DNA from: an uncultured Desulfobacter sp.
GTDB taxonomy: Bacteria > Desulfobacterota > Desulfobacteria > Desulfobacterales > Desulfobacteraceae
DNA: 64,000 nt
Assembly: GCF_963664415.1 (NCBI RefSeq)
Contig: NZ_OY761442.1
Coordinates: 248,001-312,000, forward strand
Direction: 5' to 3'
Shown: positions 45,236 through 52,996 of the stretch, piece by piece
How the letters are laid out: each line of letters begins with the position of its first letter
Numbering within the stretch: the stretch's first letter is position 1
Translations under genes and position numbers: made by a program
Notes under the pieces: model-generated
Told to the model about the DNA's origin: nothing
What the model saw: the letters and a program-made list of their open reading frames with translations, nothing else
The model's database searches: none

Positions 45236-46268
45236 GGCTCATGTTGCGTATCAGGGTCGTATAATGGTAGATGGTGATTTTTTCTGACCGAATTCACCTT
45301 AGGAGCTTAACGGATGCAGGTAAACATAAAGACTCTGATTGATGATACACAATGTTATGAAACTGTTCGGGAATTGCGCTGGCCGGAAGGACGCCAATGT
45401 CCGTTTTGTGAATCCAAACGAGTAATCAAAAGGGGTTTCGATGAAAAAGAACCTGCCAGGCAGCGTTATGAATGTAAAAATTGTAGTAAACGCTTTGACG
45501 ACTTGACGGGTACCATTTTCGCTGGGCATCATCAACCCCTAAAAGTATGGATTTTGTGTCTTTATTTTATGGGGCTGAACTTGTCCAACAAGCAGATTGC
45601 CAAAGAACTGGACTTGGACCGCACGGATGTTCAAAAGATGACCACCCAACTTCGTGAAGGCGTGGTAAAAAAAAGCCGCCCGTAACTCTCGACGACAAGG
45701 TTGAGTGCGATGAAGTCTACATTGTAGCAGGGCATAAAGGCAATCCCGAAGCAGTATTCCAAAAAGGGAGGGAAGGCCGTCGAAATCGTTTACGAGGTGC
45801 TCGTGGGCGGGGTACATTGGAAAAAGAGAAGCCACCTGTATTTGGTATGATTCAGCGATGCGGGCTGGTGGTAATCAAGATGCTTGCCAATGTTCGCCGG
45901 GTAACCATTGAGCCCTTGATAAAATCAGTCATTTTGCCAGGAACTTTGATCTACACGGATGAATACGGGATATATAACCGATTAAGCGAGTGGGGGTACA
46001 AGCATAAGAGCGTGAATCACGGGGCTGGAGAATATGCCAGAGACGAGGATGGGGATGGTTTCCATGAAGTCCATGTAAATACGATGGAAGGCTTCTGGTC
46101 TTTGCTACGTGGTTGGTTGCGTCCACATCGAGGAGTTTCACAGGAAAAGCTCCCGTTTTATCTTGGCTTTTTTGAATTCGTTCATAACGCTGGCAAGCGA
46201 GGAAAGGCCTTGCTCCATTCACTTGTCGAACTTTTGGTCAGATAAGACCTTGAAACACAACATGAGCC
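45236..46268 (+). mobile_element. IS1595-family insertion sequence, complete
   Basis: Inverted ends GGCTCATGTTGCGTATCAGG (left) and, reading inwards from the right, GGCTCATGTTGTGTTTCAAG. An 8-bp direct repeat AAAATCTA flanks it exactly (45228-45235 and 46269-46276), the duplication size of this family. About 1033 bp, one transposase gene. Confidence 0.9.
45314..46245 (+). CDS. IS1595/ISXO2-type transposase, -1 frameshift at A8
   Basis: The first frame (45314-45685) encodes an N-terminal zinc ribbon (CPFCESKR, CKNCSKRF) and helix-turn-helix. The second (from about 45670 to 46245) has the DDE catalytic half (VECDEVYIVAGHKGN, YTDEYGIY, NTMEGFWSLLRGWLR). They join by a -1 shift at A AAA AAA (45667-45674, eight A), after which the frame reads KKPPVTLDDKVECDE. 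The heptamer is a canonical slippery site, so this may be programmed or polymerase slippage, although the family normally uses one ORF; a simple indel in the A run is the alternative. Confidence 0.75.
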
Positions 46269-46276
46269 AAAATCTA

Positions 46277-46331
46277 TTGTCAGTTGTACCCCTTTAATCA
46301 ATATCTGCACAAAATATTTTTGATAGATCAA
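46277..46331 (-). other. IS110 right flank / intron spacer
   Basis: Short stretch between IS1595 and the IS110 transposase stop. The IS110 boundary lies here or just inside; IS110 elements lack clear terminal repeats, so it cannot be fixed from sequence alone. Confidence 0.3.
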
Positions 46332-46969
46332 TTAACCTTCACAAGGAACAAGTTTCATCCCTAACTCATCAGCCTTTTTTGCCAAATTTTTCAACATCCT
46401 TTGTTTGTTAGGTTTGCTCAAGTATTCTTCTCCGAGGTCTTTATATCTGTCTCCATTTTTGATGATGTTGTAAATGGCTTTTGCAATTCTATGGGCTATG
46501 GCGACAATCGCTTTTTTGGCACCTCGTCTGGCTTTGAGTTTATAATACTTGGCTTTGTAATATGAACCCTTCGTCTTGATTGCGGCCCAAGCGATCTGGA
46601 CTAAAATCGTTTTGAATGGATGATTTCGAACCGCATTCCGGCCACTTTTCCTTTTACCTGCGCTTTCATTATTTCCAGGGCACAATCCGGCCCATGCAAC
46701 AAAAGCGACCATGCTTTTAAACTCATCCAGTGTAACCCCGACTTCTCCAAGAACAGATTGTGCTGACTTCTTATCGATCCCGGGAATTTCATCTAATCTT
46801 TCCAGTAAATTTTCATGGTCACGGGTAAGTATTTCCAATCTGGCATTAATCTGTTCAATCTGTCTTTGAAACATCTCAATGGCCTCCATCATGCCAATCA
46901 GTTGGAATCGATGATGATCCTTAAAATATCCATGGAGGCTTAGATACAATTCAGGAATTTTCTTTTTAA

Positions 46970-48855
46970 CTTACATTTCGCATGGGTAAAAATAATTATC
47001 AATATTTTAAGAACGACCAATAATGCATTGTAATATCAATAAGATATAAAAAATCTAGACTTTCACTCTAAATTGTTTTATAACTCCCTTAAACTCAACA
47101 AGAGGGGGTGTTATGGAACAATTTGAAGCACAGTTCAACCAGGTTGATGTTCTGCCAATGGTCAAGCATTATATGGATGAACTTCATCTGTTCAATCTTT
47201 TTACCAAGTATGTCCCCGGGGCACCTAACAGCCTGGCTGAACATGCAGAAAGCCTATGTGTCCTTACGGCAAATATCATTTGTGAAAATAAGCCATTATA
47301 TAAAATTCAGGATTGGTTGGCCAAGTACTCCGACGATCTTGCTGCAGAACCGGTTGAAGCAAAGCTGTTCAATGATGACCGGTTAGCCAGATCCCTTTCT
47401 GCCCTTTTCGAGGCAGACCGCCATTCGCTTATGACAGAGGCCTCGGCTAACGCAATTGCGACCCATGATCTGCTGACCGATGAAGTCCACAATGACAGCA
47501 CCACAGTGACCTTCATCGGTAAATATGACAACCCCGATCCTCAGGCCGTCAAACTCAAACACGGCCACAACAAAGATTTCAGACCTGATTGCAAACAGGT
47601 CGTATTTGGCCTGAATATCACTTCCGACGGCCATGTGCCGTTAAGTTATGAACTTTTTGATGGCAACACTTGCGACGATGTCACCCATATTCCAAACTGG
47701 AATGGCCTACGCGCACTATTGGGTAAGGAACAGTTTATTTACGTAGCCGACTGTAAGCTTTGCGGCCAGGACAACTTGGATCACATCGACAAAAACGGCG
47801 GGTTATTCATCACTATTGTCCCAAAGGGCCGTAAAGAGGTGAAACTATTTTACCAGTATTTGAAAAAAAATGATGCTGAATGGAAACATGTTTTTGTTAC
47901 CGAAAGTTCACGCAAAAAAAATAAGCTCAACACCTACAAAACCTATGAGGCAGAACCAACGCAAAAAGGTTACCGCATTATTTTTGTACATAGCAGCGCA
48001 AAACAAGACGATGACAAAGGTCGCCGGCAAAAGAAGATAGATAAAGCTGTTTCACAATTGGAGGAGTTAGTACCCAAGCTAAACGCGTATCATCTAAAAA
48101 CCAAGAAGGAAATTAAAACAGCAGTTGATAGCATTTGCAAAAGTGTCCAAGACTTTATTGATGTAAAAATTATCACCGAACGTAAACAAGTCAGAGTGAA
48201 ATTGTCACCTGGCCGTCCTTCTCGAAGGAAAAGCGAATACAAAAATAAATGGGCATATTCTCATAGTATTGAATGGAAGCTTAATGAAAAAGCCCTTTTA
48301 GAAGCGTCGAGGACTGATGGAATTTTCCCCCTGATTACCAACACTTCCTTAGAGGCTGGCGATGTTTTGAAAAGATACAAAAACCAACCCTTTCTTGAAA
48401 AACGCATGTATACCAAAAAGACGGTTTTGGAAGTAGCCCCGGTTTTTCTTAAGAAAGAAAAACGGATCGAGGCCATGCTTTTTTTGTATTTTATAGCCTT
48501 GATGATTGTGTCTCTTATCGAACGTAAAATCCGCATGAACATGGCCAAAGAGGAGATAGAACAGCTTCCAATTTTACCTCAGAAAATGAATACAAAAAAG
48601 CCGACCTGGAGCAACATCCGTTACTACTTTCGAAATATCCATTACTCAAAAATAAACAAAAACGGAATTTGCATTCAATCAGCGGTAAAAGGTCTCAACT
48701 CTCTGCATGAGCAGGTTTGTTCACTTTTAGAAATTCCCAGTGAGGTGTACAATACCCTCCATGGCCGCTGGTGGCAGTTCCGGGCTACTTGACTGTTTTA
48801 ACAATGCATTTTGAGGATAATGCAAAAATTATTTTTTATCCATGCGAAATGTAAG
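46970..48855 (+). mobile_element. IS1634-like insertion sequence (IS4 group), complete
   Basis: Terminal inverted repeats begin CTTACATTTCGCATGG at both ends (46970 and, reverse complement, 48855), about 30 bp with one or two differences. A 6-bp duplication TTTTAA flanks the element (46964-46969, 48856-48861). 1886 bp, one transposase gene; inserted in the IS110 transposase. Confidence 0.9.
47113..48792 (+). CDS. IS1634-family DDE transposase
   Basis: 559 residues, full length for the family. The N-terminal DUF4277-like region is followed by a DDE core (HNDSTTVTFIGKYDN near 127, FIYVADCKLCGQDNLD near 210, and a C-terminal ALMIVSLIERKIR segment carrying the Glu). GAGGGGGTG precedes the ATG. 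No frameshift, so likely functional; the element is probably the most recent insertion in the stack. Confidence 0.88.
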   Translation: MEQFEAQFNQVDVLPMVKHYMDELHLFNLFTKYVPGAPNSLAEHAESLCVLTANIICENKPLYKIQDWLAKYSDDLAAEPVEAKLFNDDRLARSLSALFEADRHSLMTEASANAIATHDLLTDEVHNDSTTVTFIGKYDNPDPQAVKLKHGHNKDFRPDCKQVVFGLNITSDGHVPLSYELFDGNTCDDVTHIPNWNGLRALLGKEQFIYVADCKLCGQDNLDHIDKNGGLFITIVPKGRKEVKLFYQYLKKNDAEWKHVFVTESSRKKNKLNTYKTYEAEPTQKGYRIIFVHSSAKQDDDKGRRQKKIDKAVSQLEELVPKLNAYHLKTKKEIKTAVDSICKSVQDFIDVKIITERKQVRVKLSPGRPSRRKSEYKNKWAYSHSIEWKLNEKALLEASRTDGIFPLITNTSLEAGDVLKRYKNQPFLEKRMYTKKTVLEVAPVFLKKEKRIEAMLFLYFIALMIVSLIERKIRMNMAKEEIEQLPILPQKMNTKKPTWSNIRYYFRNIHYSKINKNGICIQSAVKGLNSLHEQVCSLLEIPSEVYNTLHGRWWQFRAT

Positions 48856-49483
48856 TTTTAAGACTTCCTTTTGTGCATTCCTGAACTTTCTCCAAGGTCA
48901 CTTCATCGTTTTTGCATAACAAATCAATGAGATTCAAACCGGTAAGCCCGAACAAATCAGAAACGACCGAATCAATTTTAATATTTGCCGTGATAAATAG
49001 TTTATGAACACGTCGCTTATAATCAGCGAGAGATTCTGTATATATCTTTCTCAATCGGCTTAATTCTCGCCATTCACGGACCTGTTCGGGAGGGATAAAA
49101 CTCCCTTTTACCAACCCATGACGAAGCAGTCCGGCAAGCCATTTACTGTCACAAATGTCTGTTTTCCTGCCGGGAACATTTTTAATATGCCTGGCATTAA
49201 CCAAAACGACCTCCATCGTAGCTTCGATGGTGTTATAAACCGGATGCCAATATACCCCGGTACTTTCCATTGCCACTACAGGACAGCTATTTTTAATCAA
49301 CCACGTTTTCATTTTTTGCAAATCTTGAGTAAATGATGAAAACTCTCGAATCTCATGCTGTTCTTTCCCATTAGCATCAACAGTGATTAAACAGGCCGAA
49401 ATTTTGTCTTTGTGAACATCCAAACCACAACAAATTGGGTGAACGATTTGGATTAATGTGCTATTTTTTGATCTCTTGGTCAT

Positions 49484-49640
49484 GGCTATCTCCTTATATT
49501 TTTCTTGGTCGAAAAAAAATTTGATAGCTATGACCATTTTTCAAAATTTGCAAGTGTTTCATGCTTCGTTGTGTCCGCTAGGACATGGGGGTTATACGAT
49601 ACCAGGCTTGAAAGCGCTTACAGCTGATAGGTCCCATAAA
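49484..49640 (-). ncRNA. Candidate IS110 bridge-RNA region
   Basis: The non-coding left end of the IS110 element, directly upstream of its transposase. In IS110-group elements this region encodes the bridge RNA that pairs with donor and target. The stretch has potential stem-loops, but I cannot define the loops or the ends. Position-based inference only. Confidence 0.35.
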
Positions 49641-49661
49641 TTTTTAAATGAGGTTAACAGG

Positions 49662-49695
49662 GAAGCGTAGTGCGGGAAATCCGCATGCTGCGTTT
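49662..49695 (+). ncRNA. Intron B domain V
   Basis: 34 nt starting GAAGCGTAGTGCGG, with a GAAAT loop, CCGCA, the 2-nt bulge TG, and CTGCGTTT. The AGC triad is at 49664-49666. The lower stem has several G-U pairs. Domain VI follows (stem GGATTGG/CCAGTCC, bulged A at 49746, 7 nt from the 3' end). Confidence 0.7.
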
Positions 49696-49752
49696 GACGT
49701 GGAGGGGATTGGAAACGGGCTTAATTTGAACCGCGCCAGTCCTCGACCCTAC

Positions 49753-49792
49753 CTGAGAGAGCCTGAGGGGGAAGTCCCTTTGGGCTACTCAC
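49753..49792 (+). ncRNA. Intron A domain VI and 3' end
   Basis: The C at 49753 completes domain V; then GAGAGCC pairs with GGGCTACTC leaving one bulged A (49787), the branch-point position. The intron should end CTACTCAC at 49792. Confidence 0.7.
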
Positions 49793-49854
49793 CTGGGAGG
49801 AGGGGAGCCGCGAGGCTCTCCCTATCCCGATTACAACACGAAAGGAGACCAAAT

Positions 49855-50355
49855 ATGGATATTCGAGTAGAAAGTGCCATCAAGAACATTCGTGAAAACG
49901 ACGACCTTCCTGCGAAATCATTTTTAAACTTGATGCTGAAAAATGTTGAATTATTTATGTCGTGCCCGATCTCGTATTTTGCGTCAGTTGAAAAAGGTGA
50001 GACAAAGCTCATCATGCGAGCCTGGTCTCGACATGTCATGGGAATGTGCGCGACACTCGAGAAACCGTTGGAATACAATCTGGTGGAGACGGGGGTCTGG
50101 GGCGACTGTGTGCGGAAGCGAAAAGCCATCATTATCAACGACTATCCCAGTTGCACTGTGCCAACCAAAAAAGGCTACCCGGAAGGCCACGTGAACGTTG
50201 AGCGGCATCTAAATATTCCGGTGTTTGAAGGTGCGGCGATTGTTGGCGTTCTGGGAGTGGGCAACAAAGCTACGCCGTTCGATGCTTCTGATGTCAAGCG
50301 GATGAGGTATTTCATGGACGCCGTTTGGCCTATAGTCAAGACGAAATGTCAATAA
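49855..50355 (+). CDS. Stand-alone GAF-domain protein
   Basis: 166 residues from the ATG at 49855, chosen because AAAGGAGA lies just upstream; the frame opens earlier but that part is intron and flank. A single GAF domain fills about 20-160: ETGVWGDCVRKRKAIIINDY, KKGYPEGHVNVERHLNIPVF and GVLGVGNKATPFDASDVKRM, as in histidine-kinase sensors, but no output domain follows. It overlaps the next gene by 10 bp. Probably the sensory half of a two-protein module; ligand unknown. Intron A ends 62 bp upstream, within its 5' region. Confidence 0.75.
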   Translation: MDIRVESAIKNIRENDDLPAKSFLNLMLKNVELFMSCPISYFASVEKGETKLIMRAWSRHVMGMCATLEKPLEYNLVETGVWGDCVRKRKAIIINDYPSCTVPTKKGYPEGHVNVERHLNIPVFEGAAIVGVLGVGNKATPFDASDVKRMRYFMDAVWPIVKTKCQ

Positions 50356-50720
50356 CACCATCGCAAAAAGGCCACTGTAAGGACTGCCCTTTCTACCGAT
50401 CGTGCCCTAAGATGCAGGGGCTAAATTTCTGTTATTCGTCGTATAGAGAAGGCGAATGTATGAACGATCTCATTCCCATCCCGGCATCTGATGTGCACAC
50501 CATACTCGATGCCCTTGGCAAGTTGATAGAACGACAAGAAGATGAAATACACGATTTTCAAAGGGTGATTGAGGACAACAGGGGCACGGAAGACATGTTT
50601 GACATGATAGAGCATCACCAGACTTGTCCTTCGCAAAAATTAATCCGTGGTAAATTTGTCGAAAAAATATTCTCCTCTGTGCAGCGATTGAATGAAATAC
50701 CCACTGTCCAGTTTATTTGA
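50346..50720 (+). CDS. Cys-rich small protein, coupled to GAF gene
   Basis: 124 residues from the ATG at 50346 (MSITPSQKGH), overlapping the GAF stop. The N-terminal cluster CKDCPFYRSCPKMQGLNFC has a C-x2-C-x5-C-x8-C spacing that could bind zinc or an Fe-S cluster, with a further Cys soon after. The middle is a probable coiled coil (IPASDVHTILDALGKLIERQ EDEIHDFQRVIEDN region). I do not recognise the family. Tight coupling to the GAF protein suggests they act together. Confidence 0.6.
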   Translation: MSITPSQKGHCKDCPFYRSCPKMQGLNFCYSSYREGECMNDLIPIPASDVHTILDALGKLIERQEDEIHDFQRVIEDNRGTEDMFDMIEHHQTCPSQKLIRGKFVEKIFSSVQRLNEIPTVQFI

Positions 50721-50818
50721 AAAGACGGATTCAATGTGAAATTTTTAATTGAGGTCGATTCTGAGCACAGATCAGCAAAGACCGTTCGATGCTTTTGATA
50801 TCAGAACGATTTGAGTTT

Positions 50819-51644
50819 TCAGGCCGCTTTCTTCCACTCGTATCGATGATGTAATCCACCAATACGCGGCAAATCAATTATCTTGCATTTGCCGACAGGT
50901 CTGGGTTGGATCGGCCGACCGTTGGGCGTATTTTTTCCAAGGCTCAAATGTGTTCTGTCGTTATGATAATATTGGAAATACGCGCAAAGAATGTTTTTCA
51001 GATGTCCTTGGTTCAATACGATGACATTGTTTGCACATTCTCGTCTGATCGAGCCGATCACCCGTTCAACAAGAGGGTTTTGCCAAGGGCTTTGCGGGGC
51101 CGAGACCACTTCTTTGATGTCCATGTTTTTCACTCGATTTCGGAAAAAAACGCCATAGATTGCATCCCGATCCCGCATCAGATACTTCGGTGCCGTATCC
51201 CAGGGGAAGGCCCCCACGATCTGTTGGGTTGTCCACTCGGCCGTCGGATTTGAGGTTATATTGAAATGTACGACTTTGCGGCGGCTGTGGCTGAGGATCA
51301 GGATTGGCTGCAGCCATCCTCCTGACCAGATCACGGATTTCACGACTGACTTGAGGCCTTCCCGGGCCTTTGGATTTGAATTTCCAGAAAAGTTTGAAAC
51401 CCTTGCGATGCCAGTAGACAACAGTATCCGGCTTTACAATGATGAGAGATTTACGCCAAGGAGTCCAAATTCGGGAAAGCAAAACCCAGAAGAGCCGATC
51501 CACCATTCGAATTTTCGGCCGCTTGTTCGTCCTTTTCATTACGGCCAATTGGTGGCGAAGCGCAAGGTTTTCGGCAGCGAGATTCGAAGTGACTTTGAAC
51601 TTCAGCCATATGAATAAAACAAAATTTCCAAGCATTTTCATCAT
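50819..51644 (-). pseudogene. DDE (rve) integrase-type transposase, internally deleted
   Basis: The N-terminal piece (from 51644: NLAAENLALRHQLAVMKR, GPGRPQVSREIRDLVRRMAA) belongs to the helix-turn-helix/IS481-like group, and the C-terminal piece has the integrase core (LSHSRRKVVHFNITSNPTAE, YLMRDRDAIYG, SPWQNPLVERVIGSIRRECA). They meet at about 51290-51320 out of frame, with some 80 residues of the expected sequence (target-binding and first catalytic Asp) missing. The second Asp and the Glu are present. Inactive relic. Confidence 0.78.
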
Positions 51645-52229
51645 GACTCCAACTTGGCAGGCGTCTACAAATTTGTCAATGATTTCAGAAAGTACGAATA
51701 CTTGCGAAGGACAGGTTCTATAATAGTTGTTTTCCTTGGCATAGTATAAATTTTAAGATTATATTATATATTTTCTGAACTAAACACCCACCGGCTTGTA
51801 GCCGGTGGGTGTTTAGTTTTTAAGCATGAACTTATTTTACAGAAATCAATGTTAAAAAACAACGAATTAGAAAAATGCTGGAACCAAAGATAGTCAACAA
51901 TGATGCATCAATCGTCCCTCCTCATTTCAGAAAGGTAATAAATAGCCAAAGAAATGCTCTGTGATTTCCGTGGTTAAAATGTTTTTCATCGTTTGTTGTC
52001 CGCTATACCATGGCCGTTATATGAAATTTTGTTTAATATGCATATATCTTACAACTTCCACTGTGGAACGAGCCCTGGTGAAATACCAGGGAAGGCCCGA
52101 GACCGTTTGTAAAAAAATCACCAACAAGAAATTAAAGTCTTTCCATCTGTGTTGTGGGCCAAAGCCTGAGTGTAGATAGACCCAATTAGGCCATGATCGT
52201 TATTGCGACAACCTTTTTGGGTGAAAATA
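51645..52229. other. Gene-poor stretch with a long hairpin
   Basis: 585 bp. Contains the 19-bp perfect hairpin at 51778-51818; otherwise short frames only, none with a ribosome-binding site or family resemblance. Confidence 0.4.
51778..51822 (+). terminator. Perfect 19-bp stem hairpin
   Basis: AACTAAACACCCACCGGCT (51778-51796), TGT loop, and its exact reverse complement (51800-51818), followed by TTTT. It could be a bidirectional terminator or a hairpin from the end of a mobile element. Confidence 0.6.
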
Positions 52230-52700
52230 TCAATCTTTGGTAATTTTTGTGATGATCGGAGAGATCAGATGGATCAGATCGGCGATATCCATTTCAATGG
52301 TAATAGTGTTCTTTCCGGAACCGCAAAAAATAGAGCCAGCACCTGACAGGGATTCATCCATGACGATCCTGATGGTGTCCATAATGGGAAAAGGACCGGT
52401 TCCGCCGATTTCAAACCCCAGCTGATCTTCCACAGTGTCCGGGGATACGGCCCGGATCAATTTGCGGTTAACGCCGAAGGCCCGGGCCAGAAGTTTGTAA
52501 TCAATCCGTGCATGGCCATTGACAGCGGCAAGAATCCAGTGGGAATCCTTGATTCGAAAGACCACGGTTTTAATCAGGTTATGGGTGAGGTGGGGAACCA
52601 GCCGTTCTGCATCGTCAATGGTGCAGACCTTGGGATGGGTGTGAACGGTATACGGACAACCGCATGTTTTAAGCATGTGCATGACTTTCTGATGGGCCAA
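52230..52700 (-). CDS. YbaK/EbsC-family aminoacyl-tRNA deacylase
   Basis: 156 residues of the YbaK/ProX editing fold, which hydrolyses mischarged Cys- or Ala-tRNA(Pro)-type species. Conserved parts: CGCPYTVHTHPKVCTIDDAE, IKTVVFRIKDSHWILAAVNG, the catalytic-lysine region near 44 (LIKTVVF), and GGTGPFPI as the glycine-rich loop. Shorter than the ProX group; the closest class (YbaK, ProX or YeaK) cannot be told. Monocistronic with a GC-rich hairpin upstream (52743-52769). Confidence 0.8.
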   Translation of the reverse strand: MAHQKVMHMLKTCGCPYTVHTHPKVCTIDDAERLVPHLTHNLIKTVVFRIKDSHWILAAVNGHARIDYKLLARAFGVNRKLIRAVSPDTVEDQLGFEIGGTGPFPIMDTIRIVMDESLSGAGSIFCGSGKNTITIEMDIADLIHLISPIITKITKD

Positions 52701-52742
52701 ACCTTAAATCCTCCATGTTTTTTCATAAAAGGGTGTAAACAA

Positions 52743-52769
52743 CCCGGCCCCTTGCACAAAGGGGCCGGG
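52743..52769. terminator. GC-rich hairpin between divergent genes
   Basis: CCCGGCCCCTT (52743-52753) pairs with AAGGGGCCGGG (52759-52769), loop GCACA. It lies just upstream of the YbaK-type gene, so it may be a terminator of something further away or an attenuator. No strong T run. Confidence 0.35.
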
Positions 52770-52884
52770 ACGGTTCTACATATTTTCGATCTACTCACTG
52801 ACACGCGTTTCACCAGCGGGTCTCAAATTAAACTACAAAAGAGATCATATCAATGCGTTTTTAAAAATGACATAACTTCTTTCA

Positions 52885-52920
52885 TGTCAATTGACAAATT
52901 TTATAGGGTCGTATTATAGT
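52885..52920 (+). promoter_or_regulatory. Promoter with palindromic operator
   Basis: TTGACA (52891-52896) and TATAGT (52915-52920), 18-bp spacer. A perfect 12-bp palindrome TGTCAATTGACA (52885-52896) covers the -35, a likely operator for the RpiR protein encoded downstream. Confidence 0.55.
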
Positions 52921-52996
52921 TTGAGAATTAACTGATTGTGAAAGCTACTTTTCTGCATTAAAAGATATGCGGAATTTTGTTTCATTTGGAGGAAAT

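Larger units (their letters stand above)
46332..49483 (-). pseudogene. IS110-family transposase, split by an IS1634-like element
   Basis: Two halves on the minus strand. The N-terminal half (49483-48856, start MTKRSKNSTLIQ) has the DEDD RuvC-like residues in CCGLDVHKDK, AMESTGVYW and RKTDICDSKWLAGLLRHG. The C-terminal half (46969-46332) has the Transposase_20 helix-hairpin (LDEIPGIDKKSAQSVLGEVG) and the WAGLCPGNNESAGKRKSG block with the proposed Ser nucleophile. Removing 46970-48855 plus one TTTTAA copy joins them in frame (QECTKGSLKKKIPELYLSLH) into one protein of about 420 residues. Inactive as it stands. Confidence 0.88.
43366..49752 (+). mobile_element. Group II intron B, inserted in domain V of intron A
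   Basis: 5' end GTGCGTCC (consensus GUGCG) at 43366, followed by a CCAGC-TAAG-GCTGG hairpin; 3' end CCCTAC at 49752 (consensus AY). Domains I-III fill 43366-43860, the truncated reverse transcriptase lies in domain IV (43881-44948), domain V at 49662-49695, domain VI to 49752. About 4.7 kb of domain IV is filled by insertion sequences. Boundaries are supported by exact restoration of intron A domain V and VI on removal. Confidence 0.75.
42560..49792 (+). mobile_element. Group II intron A, internally deleted and interrupted by intron B
   Basis: Coding-poor, structured sequence from about 42560 onward resembles group II domains I-III; the exact 5' end was not found (no convincing GUGYG start). 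The reverse transcriptase is almost wholly deleted; only a C-terminal remnant remains at 43190-43330. Domain V (43333-43365 plus C49753) and domain VI (49753-49792, ending CTACTCAC with a bulged A at 49787) are recognisable once intron B (43366-49752) is removed. It therefore cannot encode its own maturase. Confidence 0.65.

Noticed and set aside
44964..45236. 90-codon frame after the intron B RT
   Set aside because: No ribosome-binding site, no similarity and it runs up to the IS end; likely domain IV spacer.
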